Notes: generated by a model from the letters alone, not told the origin. Shown: positions 46,837 through 57,202, counted from the stretch's first letter. The stretch is 64,000 nucleotides of DNA from an uncultured Algoriphagus sp. (GCA_903952135.1 CAJBER010000051.1:1-64000); one strand, 5' to 3'. Translations and numbers: made by a program.

Positions 46837-49800
46837 TTAAGCCTTAATTAGGCGTACTGCCAATTCAAATTCATCCATATCTAAAACGGTTGCTTCTCCT
46901 TCCAATTTGCCTACGGCAAGAGAGATGGCCTGCGTTTCTTCTTGGATATATCCTCCAAACAATGCGATGGAAGCATTGACTAAAGGATTGCTGTCGGATA
47001 CGAGGAGCGTGATTTTATCCTGTACCTCCAGACCAAGGTCCTTGCGTAGGTTTTGGATGCGATTGACCAAATCACGGGCAACCCCTTCTTGCTTCAATTC
47101 TTCGGTCAGGGTTACATCCAGCGCTACAGTCACCCCTTGATCCGAAGCAACTGACCAGCCTGGTATATCTTGGGAGCTGATCAATACTTCTTCGAGTAGC
47201 AGGTCGATTTCTTCCCCTTCTACCGAAAGCAGGTAATGTCCCTCACGCTCGATTTGGTTGATTTCTGTGGCTCCCCAGCTTTGTAAGGCGGCCACCACAA
47301 AACGCATTTTTGGACCCAATTTCTTGCCCAATACGGGTAAGTTGGGCTTGATATTCTTTACCAAGATTCCGGATGCATCATCTAGGTATTCGATCTCCTT
47401 GATGTTGACTTCCGTTTGGATTAGCTCCGCCATCTTAGCTACTTGTGACTTGAATTTTTCGGAAAGTACAGGCACCAGGATGCGCTGCAAAGGCTGACGC
47501 ACCTTGATTTTTTCCTTCTTTCTCAAGGAGTGTACCAAGGAAGAGATCGTCTGTGCCAGGTCCATGCTTGTTTCCAAGTCAGGATTGATCAGCGAATGAT
47601 TGGCAGTGTTCCAGTCAGTCAAGTGCACGGAGGCCTTTCCGGATTCTCCTGCCTCGGTCAAGTTTTTGTACAACCAGTCCGCATAGAAAGGCGCAAAGGA
47701 AGACATCAGTTGGCTGAGCGTAAAGAGGCACTCGTACAAGGTCTCGTAGGCGGCCTGCTTGTCGGCCTGCATGTCACCTCTCCAGAATCGCTTCCGAGCA
47801 AGACGTACGTACCAGTTGGACAGTTGATCTACCGTAAAATTTTGGATCGCACGGGTAGCCTTGGTGGCGTCGTAGCCATCCATGGCTACTTCTACTTCCA
47901 GGATAAGAGATTGCAACTTAGATAGGATCCATTGATCGAGCTCTGCTCGCTCTTGCACTGGAACGGCCTTTTCTGCCCGGTAGATGAAAGCATCGAGGTT
48001 GGCATACAAAGCAAAGAAATTATAGGTATTCTGCAGGGTACCAAAGAAGCGTCGCTGCACTTCGGTCACTCCGTCCAAGTTGAATTTAAGGTTGTCCCAA
48101 GGGTTGGCATTGCTGAGCAAGTACCAGCGCAAGGCGTCGGGTCCGTACTCCTTCAAGGTTTTGAAGGGGTCAACGGCATTGCCGAGGCGCTTGGACATCT
48201 TGTTTCCATTTTTGTCCAGCACCAAACCGTTGGCGATGACATTTTTGAAGGAAACGCTGTCAAATAGCATCACCGACAAAGCGTGAAGTGTAAAGAACCA
48301 GCCTCGAGTCTGATCTACCCCTTCCGCGATGTAATCCGCAGGGAAGTTGGCGGCAAAAACGTCCTTGTTTTCAAATGGATAGTGCCACTGGGCATAAGGC
48401 ATGGCGCCTGAATCAAACCAAACGTCAATCAAGTCGGTCTCACGGAACATTTTTTGTCCTTTGGGAGAAAGCAAGATTACGTCATCCACATAAGGACGGT
48501 GTAGGTCGAGCTCCTTGCCTGCATAAGGTGAAGCAGTCATGAAGCCTGCGGCCACTGACTTGTCGATTTCTGCTTGCAGCTCTGCGATGGAGCCGATGCA
48601 TTTCTCCTCAGTGCCATCGGCAGTTCTCCAGATGGGTAGCGGGGTGCCCCAGAAACGGGAGCGGCTCAAGTTCCAGTCCACCAAGTTCTCCAGCCAGTTG
48701 CCAAATCTACCAGTGCCTGTGGCCTCTGGTTTCCATTGGATGGTTTTGTTGAGTTCCACCATGCGGTCTTTGTAGGCGGTGGTTTTGATAAACCAACTTT
48801 CCAGCGGGTAGTACAAAATCGGCTTGTCCGTTCTCCAGCAATGTGGATAACTGTGCTCGTATTTTTCGACCTTGAAGGCCTTGTTTTCATTTTTGAGGAG
48901 GATCGACAAGATCACGTCCGTGTTTTTGTAATCCTGTGCCGCCTCGTCATCCTGGGTGTAATTTTTGACATAGAAATCATTCGGCCCAAAGGTCTTGTGG
49001 GCGCTGATTCCATGTTCCTGCATCTTGGCCACCAGGTATTCGCCGACGATGGGTAGGAATTTACCTTGACGGTCTACCACGGGCACTTCGTTTCCGAGCT
49101 CGTCCTGGACAAAGATTCCAGGCACCTTTTGCTGAACTAAGGTTCTAAAGTCATCCGCACCAAAGGCCTTGGCCAAGTGCACAATGCCCGTACCGTCTTC
49201 GGTGGTCACGTAATCCCCGGCCACTACCGTAAAGGCAGGATGTGGAAGGGACAAGCCTGGGATTGGGAGCAGCTGTTCGTATTCCCAGCCGATCATGCTT
49301 TTTCCTTTAAACTCTTCCAGTACTTGGTAAGGAATCAGTTTGTCTCCAGGACGGTAGTCTTCTAGCGGGAGTTCTGCGGCTTTTGGAGAAAAGTAGGATG
49401 CTACCCTTGCTTTCGCCAAAATCACATCTACAGGCAAGTGGGTGTAGGGATTGAAGGTGCGCACCTTCACATAGTCTAGGTTTTCACCGATGGCCAAAGC
49501 CGAGTTGGAAGGCAGGGTCCAAGGCGTAGTAGTCCAGGCTAGGATGTAGGTATTAGTTTGCCCTTTGAGTTTAAACTGCCCCGTGATGGAGGTGTCTTTT
49601 ACCTCGCGGTAGCAGCCTGGCTGATTGAGTTCGTGTGAACTGAGTCCCGTCCCTGCTGCAGGGGAGTAGGGCTGTATGGTGTAGCCTTTGTAGAGCAGTC
49701 CTTTTTCGTAAAGCTGCTTGAGGAGGTACCAAAGGGACTCGATGTAATTGGAATCAAAGGTGATGTAAGGATCTTCCAAGTCCACCCAATAGCCGATTTT

Positions 49801-50211
49801 CTCGGTGAGCTCGTCCCACTCATTCTTGAAGCGCATCACCGTTTCCCGGCACTTTTTGTTGTACTCGGCTACGGTGATCTTTTTTCCAATATCTTCTTTA
49901 GTGATGCCTAACTCCTTTTCTACTTGAAGTTCCACAGGGAGGCCGTGTGTATCCCATCCTCCTTTGCGTTTGACTTGAAATCCGCGCAGGGTTTTGTAGC
50001 GGCAAAAGATATCCTTGAGGGTACGGGCCATGACGTGGTGGATACCGGGCGTACCGTTGGCAGAAGGAGGTCCTTCATAAAAAGTAAAGGTCTTGGCCCC
50101 TTCTCGGTTGGAGATGGATTTCTCGAAAATCTGATTTTCTTTCCAATACTGAAGGACCGACTCACCGATGTGGGGGTAGTCAACCTGCTTAAATTCCTGG
50201 TACGTTTTCAC
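46837..50211 (-). CDS. ileS: isoleucine--tRNA ligase
   Basis: YEGPPSANGTPGIHHVMARTLKD (HIGH), KMSKRLGNAVDP (KMSKS); class I IleRS. Confidence 0.97.
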   Translation of the reverse strand: MKTYQEFKQVDYPHIGESVLQYWKENQIFEKSISNREGAKTFTFYEGPPSANGTPGIHHVMARTLKDIFCRYKTLRGFQVKRKGGWDTHGLPVELQVEKELGITKEDIGKKITVAEYNKKCRETVMRFKNEWDELTEKIGYWVDLEDPYITFDSNYIESLWYLLKQLYEKGLLYKGYTIQPYSPAAGTGLSSHELNQPGCYREVKDTSITGQFKLKGQTNTYILAWTTTPWTLPSNSALAIGENLDYVKVRTFNPYTHLPVDVILAKARVASYFSPKAAELPLEDYRPGDKLIPYQVLEEFKGKSMIGWEYEQLLPIPGLSLPHPAFTVVAGDYVTTEDGTGIVHLAKAFGADDFRTLVQQKVPGIFVQDELGNEVPVVDRQGKFLPIVGEYLVAKMQEHGISAHKTFGPNDFYVKNYTQDDEAAQDYKNTDVILSILLKNENKAFKVEKYEHSYPHCWRTDKPILYYPLESWFIKTTAYKDRMVELNKTIQWKPEATGTGRFGNWLENLVDWNLSRSRFWGTPLPIWRTADGTEEKCIGSIAELQAEIDKSVAAGFMTASPYAGKELDLHRPYVDDVILLSPKGQKMFRETDLIDVWFDSGAMPYAQWHYPFENKDVFAANFPADYIAEGVDQTRGWFFTLHALSVMLFDSVSFKNVIANGLVLDKNGNKMSKRLGNAVDPFKTLKEYGPDALRWYLLSNANPWDNLKFNLDGVTEVQRRFFGTLQNTYNFFALYANLDAFIYRAEKAVPVQERAELDQWILSKLQSLILEVEVAMDGYDATKATRAIQNFTVDQLSNWYVRLARKRFWRGDMQADKQAAYETLYECLFTLSQLMSSFAPFYADWLYKNLTEAGESGKASVHLTDWNTANHSLINPDLETSMDLAQTISSLVHSLRKKEKIKVRQPLQRILVPVLSEKFKSQVAKMAELIQTEVNIKEIEYLDDASGILVKNIKPNLPVLGKKLGPKMRFVVAALQSWGATEINQIEREGHYLLSVEGEEIDLLLEEVLISSQDIPGWSVASDQGVTVALDVTLTEELKQEGVARDLVNRIQNLRKDLGLEVQDKITLLVSDSNPLVNASIALFGGYIQEETQAISLAVGKLEGEATVLDMDEFELAVRLIKA

Positions 50212-50578
50212 TGCGTCTATTCTGGTGTACTTGAAGAAATGTTTGTATTGAACTCCTCCCGACGAACATAAGTTGGGTCGAGCTTAGCACGCATGGCTAG
50301 GCATCTTGCTCAAAACAAGCCACAAAGATAGAAGAATTGGCCGTTCGTGGAAAGAAAATGACAGGAGGATTCTAGTGTTAAGGCCCTGTTGACATTCACT
50401 TCTTTTTGGAGTGCAGAAGACTTCGAAGATGGTTTTAGAATGTCACCTGGAACCTGAAAAATTTTATTCGCTAGTTTCATTGCAAATCTGGCCCAATTGG
50501 CCTCATTTTTGAGCTGAACCTATAACTGAAAGAATTTTAGTTCTGAACCTCTTTTTTCACCCCAAAAAAACCACTGCG

Positions 50579-50755
50579 ATGACCGAACAACAACTACTTG
50601 CCTTGGAAGAAGCCATTACGGCTTTGAGAGCAAAACTAACCGGGGACATGTTTGCCGACATGGAAGTCCGTGACGAGATCCACAACTTAGAAATGCAGCT
50701 CAAGGGAGTAAAGCCCCTCGACTCCCATTTTGATTGTGTAGGCTGCGGCAGCTAA
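50579..50755 (+). CDS. small conserved-looking protein, 58 aa, C-terminal CxxC
   Basis: Manual translation MTEQQLLALEEAITALRAKLTGDMFADMEVRDEIHNLEMQLKGVKPLDSHFDCVGCGS*; absent from the ORF track (below its size cutoff); 10 nt before the next CDS. Confidence 0.7.
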   Translation: MTEQQLLALEEAITALRAKLTGDMFADMEVRDEIHNLEMQLKGVKPLDSHFDCVGCGS

Positions 50756-50765
50756 GCCTACCGCT

Positions 50766-51392
50766 TTGGCCAGTTATTTTATTACCTACAAGCCCTTTGG
50801 GGTGCTCACCCAGTTTAGTGGAGAAGGACCCACCCTGGCTACCTTAGGAGAATTTCCAAAGGAGGTGTATCCAGTGGGTCGCTTGGATAAGGATAGCGAG
50901 GGTTTGCTCCTCCTTACCGACGACAAGAGCTTGAACCACCAGTTGCTCAACCCCCGATTTGCGCACCAGCGTACCTATTATGTGCAGGTGGAGGGAATTC
51001 CTACTCCCGAAGCTTTGGCCCAATTGCAAGCCGGTGTGACCATTCAAGTGGATGGAAAGCCGTATCGCACCAAGCCTGCGTTGGTCAAATTATTAGCCGA
51101 AGCCCCAACACTTCCCGATCGAGATCCTCCCATTCGCTTCCGTGCAGCTATCCCAGATCGCTGGCTGGCCCTTACCTTGATTGAAGGCAAAAACCGCCAA
51201 GTGCGAAAAATGACCGCTGCGGTAGGTTTTCCTACCCTCAGGCTGGTTCGCTCTTCCATGGAAAAAATCACGCTAGATGGGATGGAAGTTGGGGAAGTTC
51301 GGGAACTCAGCCAGGAGGTAGTGTACCGCGCACTGGGGCTGACAGGATTTGCCAAGCCTAGGGCTGGAGGAAGTATAAATCGGAGGTCTTAA
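50766..51392 (+). CDS. 23S rRNA pseudouridine synthase, RluE/RsuA family
   Basis: YFITYKPFGVLTQFSGE; VYPVGRLDKDSEGLLLLTDD; LIEGKNRQVRKMTAAVGFPTLRLVR. TTG start. Confidence 0.9.
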   Translation: MASYFITYKPFGVLTQFSGEGPTLATLGEFPKEVYPVGRLDKDSEGLLLLTDDKSLNHQLLNPRFAHQRTYYVQVEGIPTPEALAQLQAGVTIQVDGKPYRTKPALVKLLAEAPTLPDRDPPIRFRAAIPDRWLALTLIEGKNRQVRKMTAAVGFPTLRLVRSSMEKITLDGMEVGEVRELSQEVVYRALGLTGFAKPRAGGSINRRS

Positions 51393-51510
51393 AAATTCCT
51401 AAAAATCAGCCTGGCGTTCGGGAATGCGCTCCGGAAACTGTAAGATTGGGGATTGGTACAATTTCTCCTAATTTAGCCAACCCAAACAAGTACATATAAA
51501 GACGAGTCAT

Positions 51511-52482
51511 ATGCATCAGGAAAAAATTGCTGAAGTCATTCAGGAAGTGAAGAAAGTAGTGGTAGGCCAAGACAAGATGATCAATCGCTTGTTGATTGGC
51601 TTGTTTACCAATGGACACATTCTATTGGAAGGTGTGCCAGGACTTGCCAAAACCTTGACCGTAAACACGCTTGCCAAGGTGCTTCATTTAAATTTCAACC
51701 GCATTCAGTTTACCCCCGATTTATTGCCTTCAGACTTGATTGGTACGATGATTTACAATCAGCAAAAATCCAATTTTGAGGTAAAGAAAGGGCCTATTTT
51801 TTCGAACGTTATTCTAGCGGATGAGGTCAACCGTTCTCCTGCAAAGGTGCAGTCGGCCCTCCTGGAAGCCATGCAAGAAAAGCAGGTGACCATTGGGGAG
51901 ACTACCTACCCCTTGGATCGTCCTTTCTTGGTATTGGCAACCCAAAACCCTGTAGATCAGGAAGGAACTTATCCGCTACCCGAAGCCCAGGTGGACCGAT
52001 TCATGATGAAGGTGCACATTGATTACCCGAGCAAATCCGACGAGATGGAAGTAATGCGCAGGATGTCCAACATGCAGTATTCAGCTGATGTGAAGCCCAT
52101 CCTGTCCAAGCAAGATATTTTTGACATCCGCGACCAGATCAATGCAGTTACTTTGGCGGAGCCATTGGAGCATTACATCATTGAACTGGTGTTTGCCACC
52201 CGTTTCCCTGCGGACTATGGCTTGAAGGACGAAGCGAAATACATTCTATTTGGAGTATCGCCTCGTGCGAGTATCAATTTGAATTTGGCAGCCAAGGCGG
52301 TAGCCTTCATGGATGGCCGCGATTATGTGTTGCCTGAGGACATCAAAGAAATTGCCGAAGACGTGTTGAATCACCGAATTTTGCTCAATTACGAGGCAGA
52401 AGCAGATCAAATAAGTACGCGTGATCTCGTAAAAACTTTACTTGAAAAAGTGCCGATTAATAAGTCCGTAACATTAAAGTAA
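51511..52482 (+). CDS. MoxR family AAA ATPase
   Basis: VVVGQDKMINRLLIGLFTNGHILLEGVPGLAKTLTVNTLA; ILADEVNRSPAKVQSALLEAMQEKQVT; ATQNPVDQEGTYPLPEAQVDRF. Confidence 0.95.
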   Translation: MHQEKIAEVIQEVKKVVVGQDKMINRLLIGLFTNGHILLEGVPGLAKTLTVNTLAKVLHLNFNRIQFTPDLLPSDLIGTMIYNQQKSNFEVKKGPIFSNVILADEVNRSPAKVQSALLEAMQEKQVTIGETTYPLDRPFLVLATQNPVDQEGTYPLPEAQVDRFMMKVHIDYPSKSDEMEVMRRMSNMQYSADVKPILSKQDIFDIRDQINAVTLAEPLEHYIIELVFATRFPADYGLKDEAKYILFGVSPRASINLNLAAKAVAFMDGRDYVLPEDIKEIAEDVLNHRILLNYEAEADQISTRDLVKTLLEKVPINKSVTLK

Positions 52483-52502
52483 CACGAATCCGCTGTTAGA
52501 AA

Positions 52503-52532
52503 GGGCTTCTCGAATGAGAAGCCCTTTTTTTT
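52503..52532 (+). terminator. Rho-independent terminator of moxR-like gene
   Basis: GGGCTTCTC-GAAT-GAGAAGCCC-TTTTTTTT. Confidence 0.88.
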
Positions 52533-52541
52533 GTGCCTGCT

Positions 52542-52559
52542 GTTAATTCAAGGTTAATT
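52542..52559. promoter_or_regulatory. tandem 7-bp direct repeat, 11-bp period
   Basis: GTTAATT-CAAG-GTTAATT upstream of the beta-helix lipoprotein gene. Confidence 0.4.
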
Positions 52560-52599
52560 ACCCCCTGTTTTTTTAAAAAAAGGATAACTCGTTTTTTTC

Positions 52600-52628
52600 T
52601 TGGAGGCATAAAATCCGCTGCACATTTG
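52600..52628 (+). promoter_or_regulatory. candidate Bacteroidota-type promoter
   Basis: TTG (52600-52602), 18-bp spacer, CACATTTG (52621-52628), 7/8-like match to TAnnTTTG; 40 bp upstream of ATG 52669. Confidence 0.4.
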
Positions 52629-52668
52629 TATCATAATCGCTTCGCAAATTCTTAATCACACATAACCA

Positions 52669-54192
52669 ATGAAAAAGTTCACGTACGCACTTACTTTGTT
52701 AACTGCATTTACACTTGTGTTTACAAGTTGTACTGAAGAAGAAAAGCCGGACAATGGTGTAACCATTTCAGGTATCCCTGCTACTGCAAAAATTGATGCA
52801 GGCGCAAAACTAGGTCCCGTTACTGGCACCGCTGAAGGTCTTGACGGTTTGGTTTCTTTGGCTATCACTAAAGACGGAGCAGCACTTTCTACTGCACCTT
52901 TGAGCGGAACTTCTGCTACTTTTCCTTTTGAATACACTGCTGTTGCAGCAGATGCTGGCAAAAACTTGGTATTCGAATTTACTGTAACTGACACAGACGG
53001 TGATGTAGCCAAGACTACACACGTATTGACTGTAGGCGCTGAGCCAACTACCATCCGCGTTACAAGCAATATCACTGCAAATACCACTTGGGTAACAGGT
53101 AAAACTTACATCTTGGGAAGCAGAATTGTAGTTACTTCTCCTGCTAAATTGACTATCCAAAAAGGAGTAATCATCAAAGGTGAAGCTGGAACTGGTGCCA
53201 ACGCTACTGCACTACTTATCGCTAGAGGCGCGCAAATCGACGCACAAGGAACCGCTACTGAGCCAATCATTTTTACTTCCGTAGCTGACGAAATTGCCCC
53301 TGGTCAAATTTCTTCTCCAAACTTAGAACCAACTCAGGAAGGTCTTTGGGGAGGCTTAATCATTCTAGGAAAAGCGAAGTGCTCGCTTGCAGGTGACGTA
53401 GCCGAACTTCAAATTGAAGGTATCCCAGCATCTGACACCAACGGATTGTACGGAGGAACAAATGATGCAGACAACTCTGGTATCCTTAAATTTATCTCTA
53501 TCCGTCACGGTGGTGCCTTGATCGGTGCTAGTAACGAGATCAACGGATTGACTCTTGGTGGTGTAGGTTCCGGAACCGTAATCGAAAACGTAGAAGTAGT
53601 AGCTAACCAGGACGATGGTATCGAATGGTTTGGTGGAACAGTTTCTGTAAAGAATGCTTTGATATGGAACTCAGGTGATGATGCAGTAGATACTGACCAG
53701 TCTTGGGCAGGTACTTTGGACAACTTTATCGTAATCGCTGGCGTGAATACAGACCACGGTCTTGAAATTGACGGACCTGAAGGCGCATACAATGCTGCTC
53801 ATACCGTGAAAAACGGTTCTGTTAAAGGTCACCCAGCTTCTGAATTCGGTGACTTCAGATCTAAGGCTAGAGGTACTTTTGAAAACTTGTACTTCTTCAA
53901 CTTTCCTGCTCCAGCAGATACGTACAATGGTGTAGCGAACGCCGGTAGAGGTGATCTTTCTCTAGATGCCGCTACTGTTCCAAACTTCACAGGAACTACT
54001 GGCCCACTTGTTTTCAACAAACTTGAGGCTACACTAAAATCAGGTGTCACTTTGGCAACTGCTTTCCGCAACGGTACAGATGCTTATGCTACTGAAGTTG
54101 CCTTGAAGGCAAACACAGTTGGCGCTACCAAGTCTGCCTTCACAGGTTGGACCTGGGCTGACAAAGCTGGTGCACTAGCCGATTTCAAATAA
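52669..54192 (+). CDS. surface lipoprotein with beta-helix-like C-terminal region
   Basis: LVFTSCTEEEKPDNG lipobox; ANTTWVTGKTYILGSRIVVTSPAKLTIQKGVIIKGEAGTGANATALLIARGAQIDAQGTATEPIIFTS; GTVIENVEVVANQDDGIEWFGGTVSVKNALIWNSGDDAVDTDQ repeats. Confidence 0.8.
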   Translation: MKKFTYALTLLTAFTLVFTSCTEEEKPDNGVTISGIPATAKIDAGAKLGPVTGTAEGLDGLVSLAITKDGAALSTAPLSGTSATFPFEYTAVAADAGKNLVFEFTVTDTDGDVAKTTHVLTVGAEPTTIRVTSNITANTTWVTGKTYILGSRIVVTSPAKLTIQKGVIIKGEAGTGANATALLIARGAQIDAQGTATEPIIFTSVADEIAPGQISSPNLEPTQEGLWGGLIILGKAKCSLAGDVAELQIEGIPASDTNGLYGGTNDADNSGILKFISIRHGGALIGASNEINGLTLGGVGSGTVIENVEVVANQDDGIEWFGGTVSVKNALIWNSGDDAVDTDQSWAGTLDNFIVIAGVNTDHGLEIDGPEGAYNAAHTVKNGSVKGHPASEFGDFRSKARGTFENLYFFNFPAPADTYNGVANAGRGDLSLDAATVPNFTGTTGPLVFNKLEATLKSGVTLATAFRNGTDAYATEVALKANTVGATKSAFTGWTWADKAGALADFK

Positions 54193-54208
54193 TTCAACAT
54201 TCCCAAGA

Positions 54209-54247
54209 GGAAAGGAAGGTCTTGCAAGGATCCTTCCTTTCCTTTTT
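54209..54247 (+). terminator. Rho-independent terminator/attenuator between lipoprotein and TonB receptor genes
   Basis: GGAAAGGAAGG-TCTTGCAAGGAT-CCTTCCTTTCC-TTTTT. Confidence 0.75.
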
Positions 54248-54279
54248 CCCTTTACTAATAGATTTTCTCTTAACGCTGT

Positions 54280-57183
54280 ATGAACAAGAAAAAACAAGAA
54301 CTGCCCATTAAACCACTGGTCGTTCTACTCCTTATCATTGCATTTCAATTGGTTACGGGCTTTGTATTTGCCCAGAATGGCACCATCCGTGGCGCCATTT
54401 TTGATGAATCCACCGGAGAGCCACTTTACGGGGTTTCGGTGTTGGTCAAAGAAACATCAACCGGTGCTGTCACCGATTTTGATGGAAAGTTTGAAATTCA
54501 ACTTGCTCCTGGAGCGTACACCCTTCAAATTTCGTACATCTCCTTTGCTACGGTCAACTTGACCGAGGTAGTAGTGGAGTCTGGAAAAGTGAATGTACTT
54601 TCCGATGTCCTCCTGAAGTCAGAGGAGTCAGAACTGGAGACCGTCACTGTCTCTGCTGCCGCTATTCGTACCACGGAATCCGCCTTGTTGTCGGTGAAGC
54701 GAAATGCACCCAATTTGCTAGATGGAATCTCCTCAGCGACCTTTCGTCAGATTGGCGATGGAGATGCTGCTTCTGCCGTGAAGCGTGTTACGGGGGTATC
54801 TATCGAAGGGGGTAAATACGTGTATGTACGTGGTTTGGGTGATCGTTACACCAAGACCGTATTGAATGGAGTGGATATTCCTGGTTTGGATCCAGACCGC
54901 AATACCATCCAAATGGATATTTTTCCGACGAATGTGATTGACAATATCGTGGTATCCAAGTCCTTTACTGCGGAGCTTCCAGCTGATTTTACAGGTGGGG
55001 TAGTAGATATTGAAACCAAAGATTTTCCTGAAGAGAAAACCTTCCGAGTAAGTATTTCTGGAGGGGTAAATCCTTCCATGCACTTCAACAAAAATTACTT
55101 GACTTACCAAGGAGGTAAGACTGACTGGTTGGGTTATGATGACGGTACTCGTGCCAATCCTACAGGCGGAAGAACCAATATTCCACAGTTTGCTGAAGTA
55201 ATCGGTAATCCAAACGGAGCCAAAGGACAAGAGTTTCAGCAGTTGCTGAGAGGCTTCAACAAAACCTTAGGCGCATCTACCCAAACTTCCATGATGGATT
55301 TTGGTTTGAGCCTTTCCTTCGGAAATCAAATTGCAAGACCAAAAGCAACTTGGGGTTACAATGCTGCCTTGACTTATAAAAATGATACGGAGTTTTATCA
55401 GGATGCGCAATTCAACTTGTTTGCCAAGCCAATCGATTCCAACCAAAATGAATTGGAGGCACTTCAAATCCAGTCAGGTAACTACGGAGTAAATAGTGTG
55501 CTTCTTGGAGGTATAGCAGGTATTGCCTTGAAAACAAAGGCTTCCAAATTCAAGCTCAACTTCCTTCATCTACAAAACGGAGAGACCAAATCGGGTATTT
55601 TCGATTACGAAAACTCCAACCTAGGTGCCAACTATGAAGCAAAGCAGTACAACTTAGAATATAGCCAGCGTGGACTTTCTAGCATCTTGCTATCTGGTAA
55701 TCACTTTTTGAACGGGAATGCATGGGAAATTAACTGGAAGTTAGCTCCCACACGTTCCACCATCGAAGATCCAGATATCCGCTTTACTCGATTCAGATTG
55801 CCAACCAATACCATCTCTCCAGAAGTAGGTTTGCCTGCACGTATCTGGAGAAACTTGGAAGAAAACAACTTGGTAGGTAAGTTGGACCTAACCAAAAACC
55901 TGAGCCTTTGGAATCAAGATGCCAAGTTTAAATTTGGAGGATCCTACACCTATAAAGAACGTGATTTTGAAATCCAGTCCTTCCAATTTCCAACGGGAAC
56001 AACTCCGCTAGATGGTAATCCTAATTCCGTATTGAAGGAAAGCAACTTGTTTTCTGCTACCAATAGAAATGGGGTTCGTTATAACCCAGATTTTATTCCA
56101 AACAACCCGAATAAATTCCAGTCTAACCTAACCAACATGGGTGGGTATGCAAGCGTAGAAGCTAATCCACTGCCTAAATTGAAATCTATCGTAGGCCTTC
56201 GTGTAGAGAAGTATACGCAATACTATTCTGGTACCAACCAAAATGCATCTATTGTATTTGATCAAGAGCAGGTATTGGATGATTTGGATTTCTTCCCAAC
56301 CTTGAATTTGGTGTTGGCATTGAAAGAAACTCAAAACCTTCGTTTTTCTGCTGCAAGAACCATCGCGCGTCCTTCTTTTAAGGAACTCTCTTTTGCAGAA
56401 ATCATTGATCCCATCACAGGTAGAACTTTTGTAGGAGGTTTGTTCCAAGAAACAACCAATGGGGGTACAGAAATCCTTTGGGATGGTAATTTGCAATCTA
56501 CCCGCATCAACAACTTTGACGTACGTTGGGAAATGTTCCAGCCTAAAGGTGAAACCTGGTCTGTAGGTGCATTCTACAAGACTTTTGAGAACCCGATTGA
56601 AATCGTACAATTCCTTTCTGACCCTGGATCCTTCCAGCCAAGAAACGTTGGAAATGGTACCGTGCTTGGTTTGGAATTGGAATTCAGAAAGTCTTTGAAA
56701 TTCATCAGCCCTAGCCTAGAAAAATTCCTTTGGACCAGCAACATCACCTTGACTGAGTCTCAAATCTCCATGTCTGCTACCGAGAAAAGATCTCGCCAAT
56801 TGACTGCTAGAGAGGGTCAAAAAATCGGTGACACGCGTGATATGGCGGGTCAGGCTCCGTACATTGTGAATACCGGAATTGCCTATTCTGATTATAGCAC
56901 AGGATGGGAAGCAGGGATCTACTACAACGTGCAGGGACCTACTTTGAATATGGTTGGTTTCGGTAACCGTACCGACACCTATGCAGTTCCTTTCAATTCC
57001 CTGAACTTGAATGTCAACAAGACCTTCGGTGCAGACGAGCGCATCCGTACCAGCTTGGGTGTACAAAACCTACTCAACGACAAGCGTGAATTTATCTTCA
57101 GTTCCTACGGTGCTCAAGACCAATTCTTCACTCAGCTTGCTCCAGGTATGCGTGTCAACTTTAGCGTAGGATTTTCTTTCTAA
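54280..57183 (+). CDS. TonB-dependent outer membrane receptor with N-terminal carboxypeptidase-regulatory-like domain
   Basis: GTIRGAIFDESTGEPLYGVSVLVKETSTGAVTDFDGKFEIQL; plug VKRVTGVSIEGGKYVYVRGLGDRYTKTVLNGVDIPGLDPDRNTIQMDIFPTNVIDNIVVSKSFTAELPADFTGGVVDIETKDF; C-term GMRVNFSVGFSF. Confidence 0.93.
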   Translation: MNKKKQELPIKPLVVLLLIIAFQLVTGFVFAQNGTIRGAIFDESTGEPLYGVSVLVKETSTGAVTDFDGKFEIQLAPGAYTLQISYISFATVNLTEVVVESGKVNVLSDVLLKSEESELETVTVSAAAIRTTESALLSVKRNAPNLLDGISSATFRQIGDGDAASAVKRVTGVSIEGGKYVYVRGLGDRYTKTVLNGVDIPGLDPDRNTIQMDIFPTNVIDNIVVSKSFTAELPADFTGGVVDIETKDFPEEKTFRVSISGGVNPSMHFNKNYLTYQGGKTDWLGYDDGTRANPTGGRTNIPQFAEVIGNPNGAKGQEFQQLLRGFNKTLGASTQTSMMDFGLSLSFGNQIARPKATWGYNAALTYKNDTEFYQDAQFNLFAKPIDSNQNELEALQIQSGNYGVNSVLLGGIAGIALKTKASKFKLNFLHLQNGETKSGIFDYENSNLGANYEAKQYNLEYSQRGLSSILLSGNHFLNGNAWEINWKLAPTRSTIEDPDIRFTRFRLPTNTISPEVGLPARIWRNLEENNLVGKLDLTKNLSLWNQDAKFKFGGSYTYKERDFEIQSFQFPTGTTPLDGNPNSVLKESNLFSATNRNGVRYNPDFIPNNPNKFQSNLTNMGGYASVEANPLPKLKSIVGLRVEKYTQYYSGTNQNASIVFDQEQVLDDLDFFPTLNLVLALKETQNLRFSAARTIARPSFKELSFAEIIDPITGRTFVGGLFQETTNGGTEILWDGNLQSTRINNFDVRWEMFQPKGETWSVGAFYKTFENPIEIVQFLSDPGSFQPRNVGNGTVLGLELEFRKSLKFISPSLEKFLWTSNITLTESQISMSATEKRSRQLTAREGQKIGDTRDMAGQAPYIVNTGIAYSDYSTGWEAGIYYNVQGPTLNMVGFGNRTDTYAVPFNSLNLNVNKTFGADERIRTSLGVQNLLNDKREFIFSSYGAQDQFFTQLAPGMRVNFSVGFSF

Positions 57184-57202
57184 GCTCGATAGACCAAATT
57201 TG

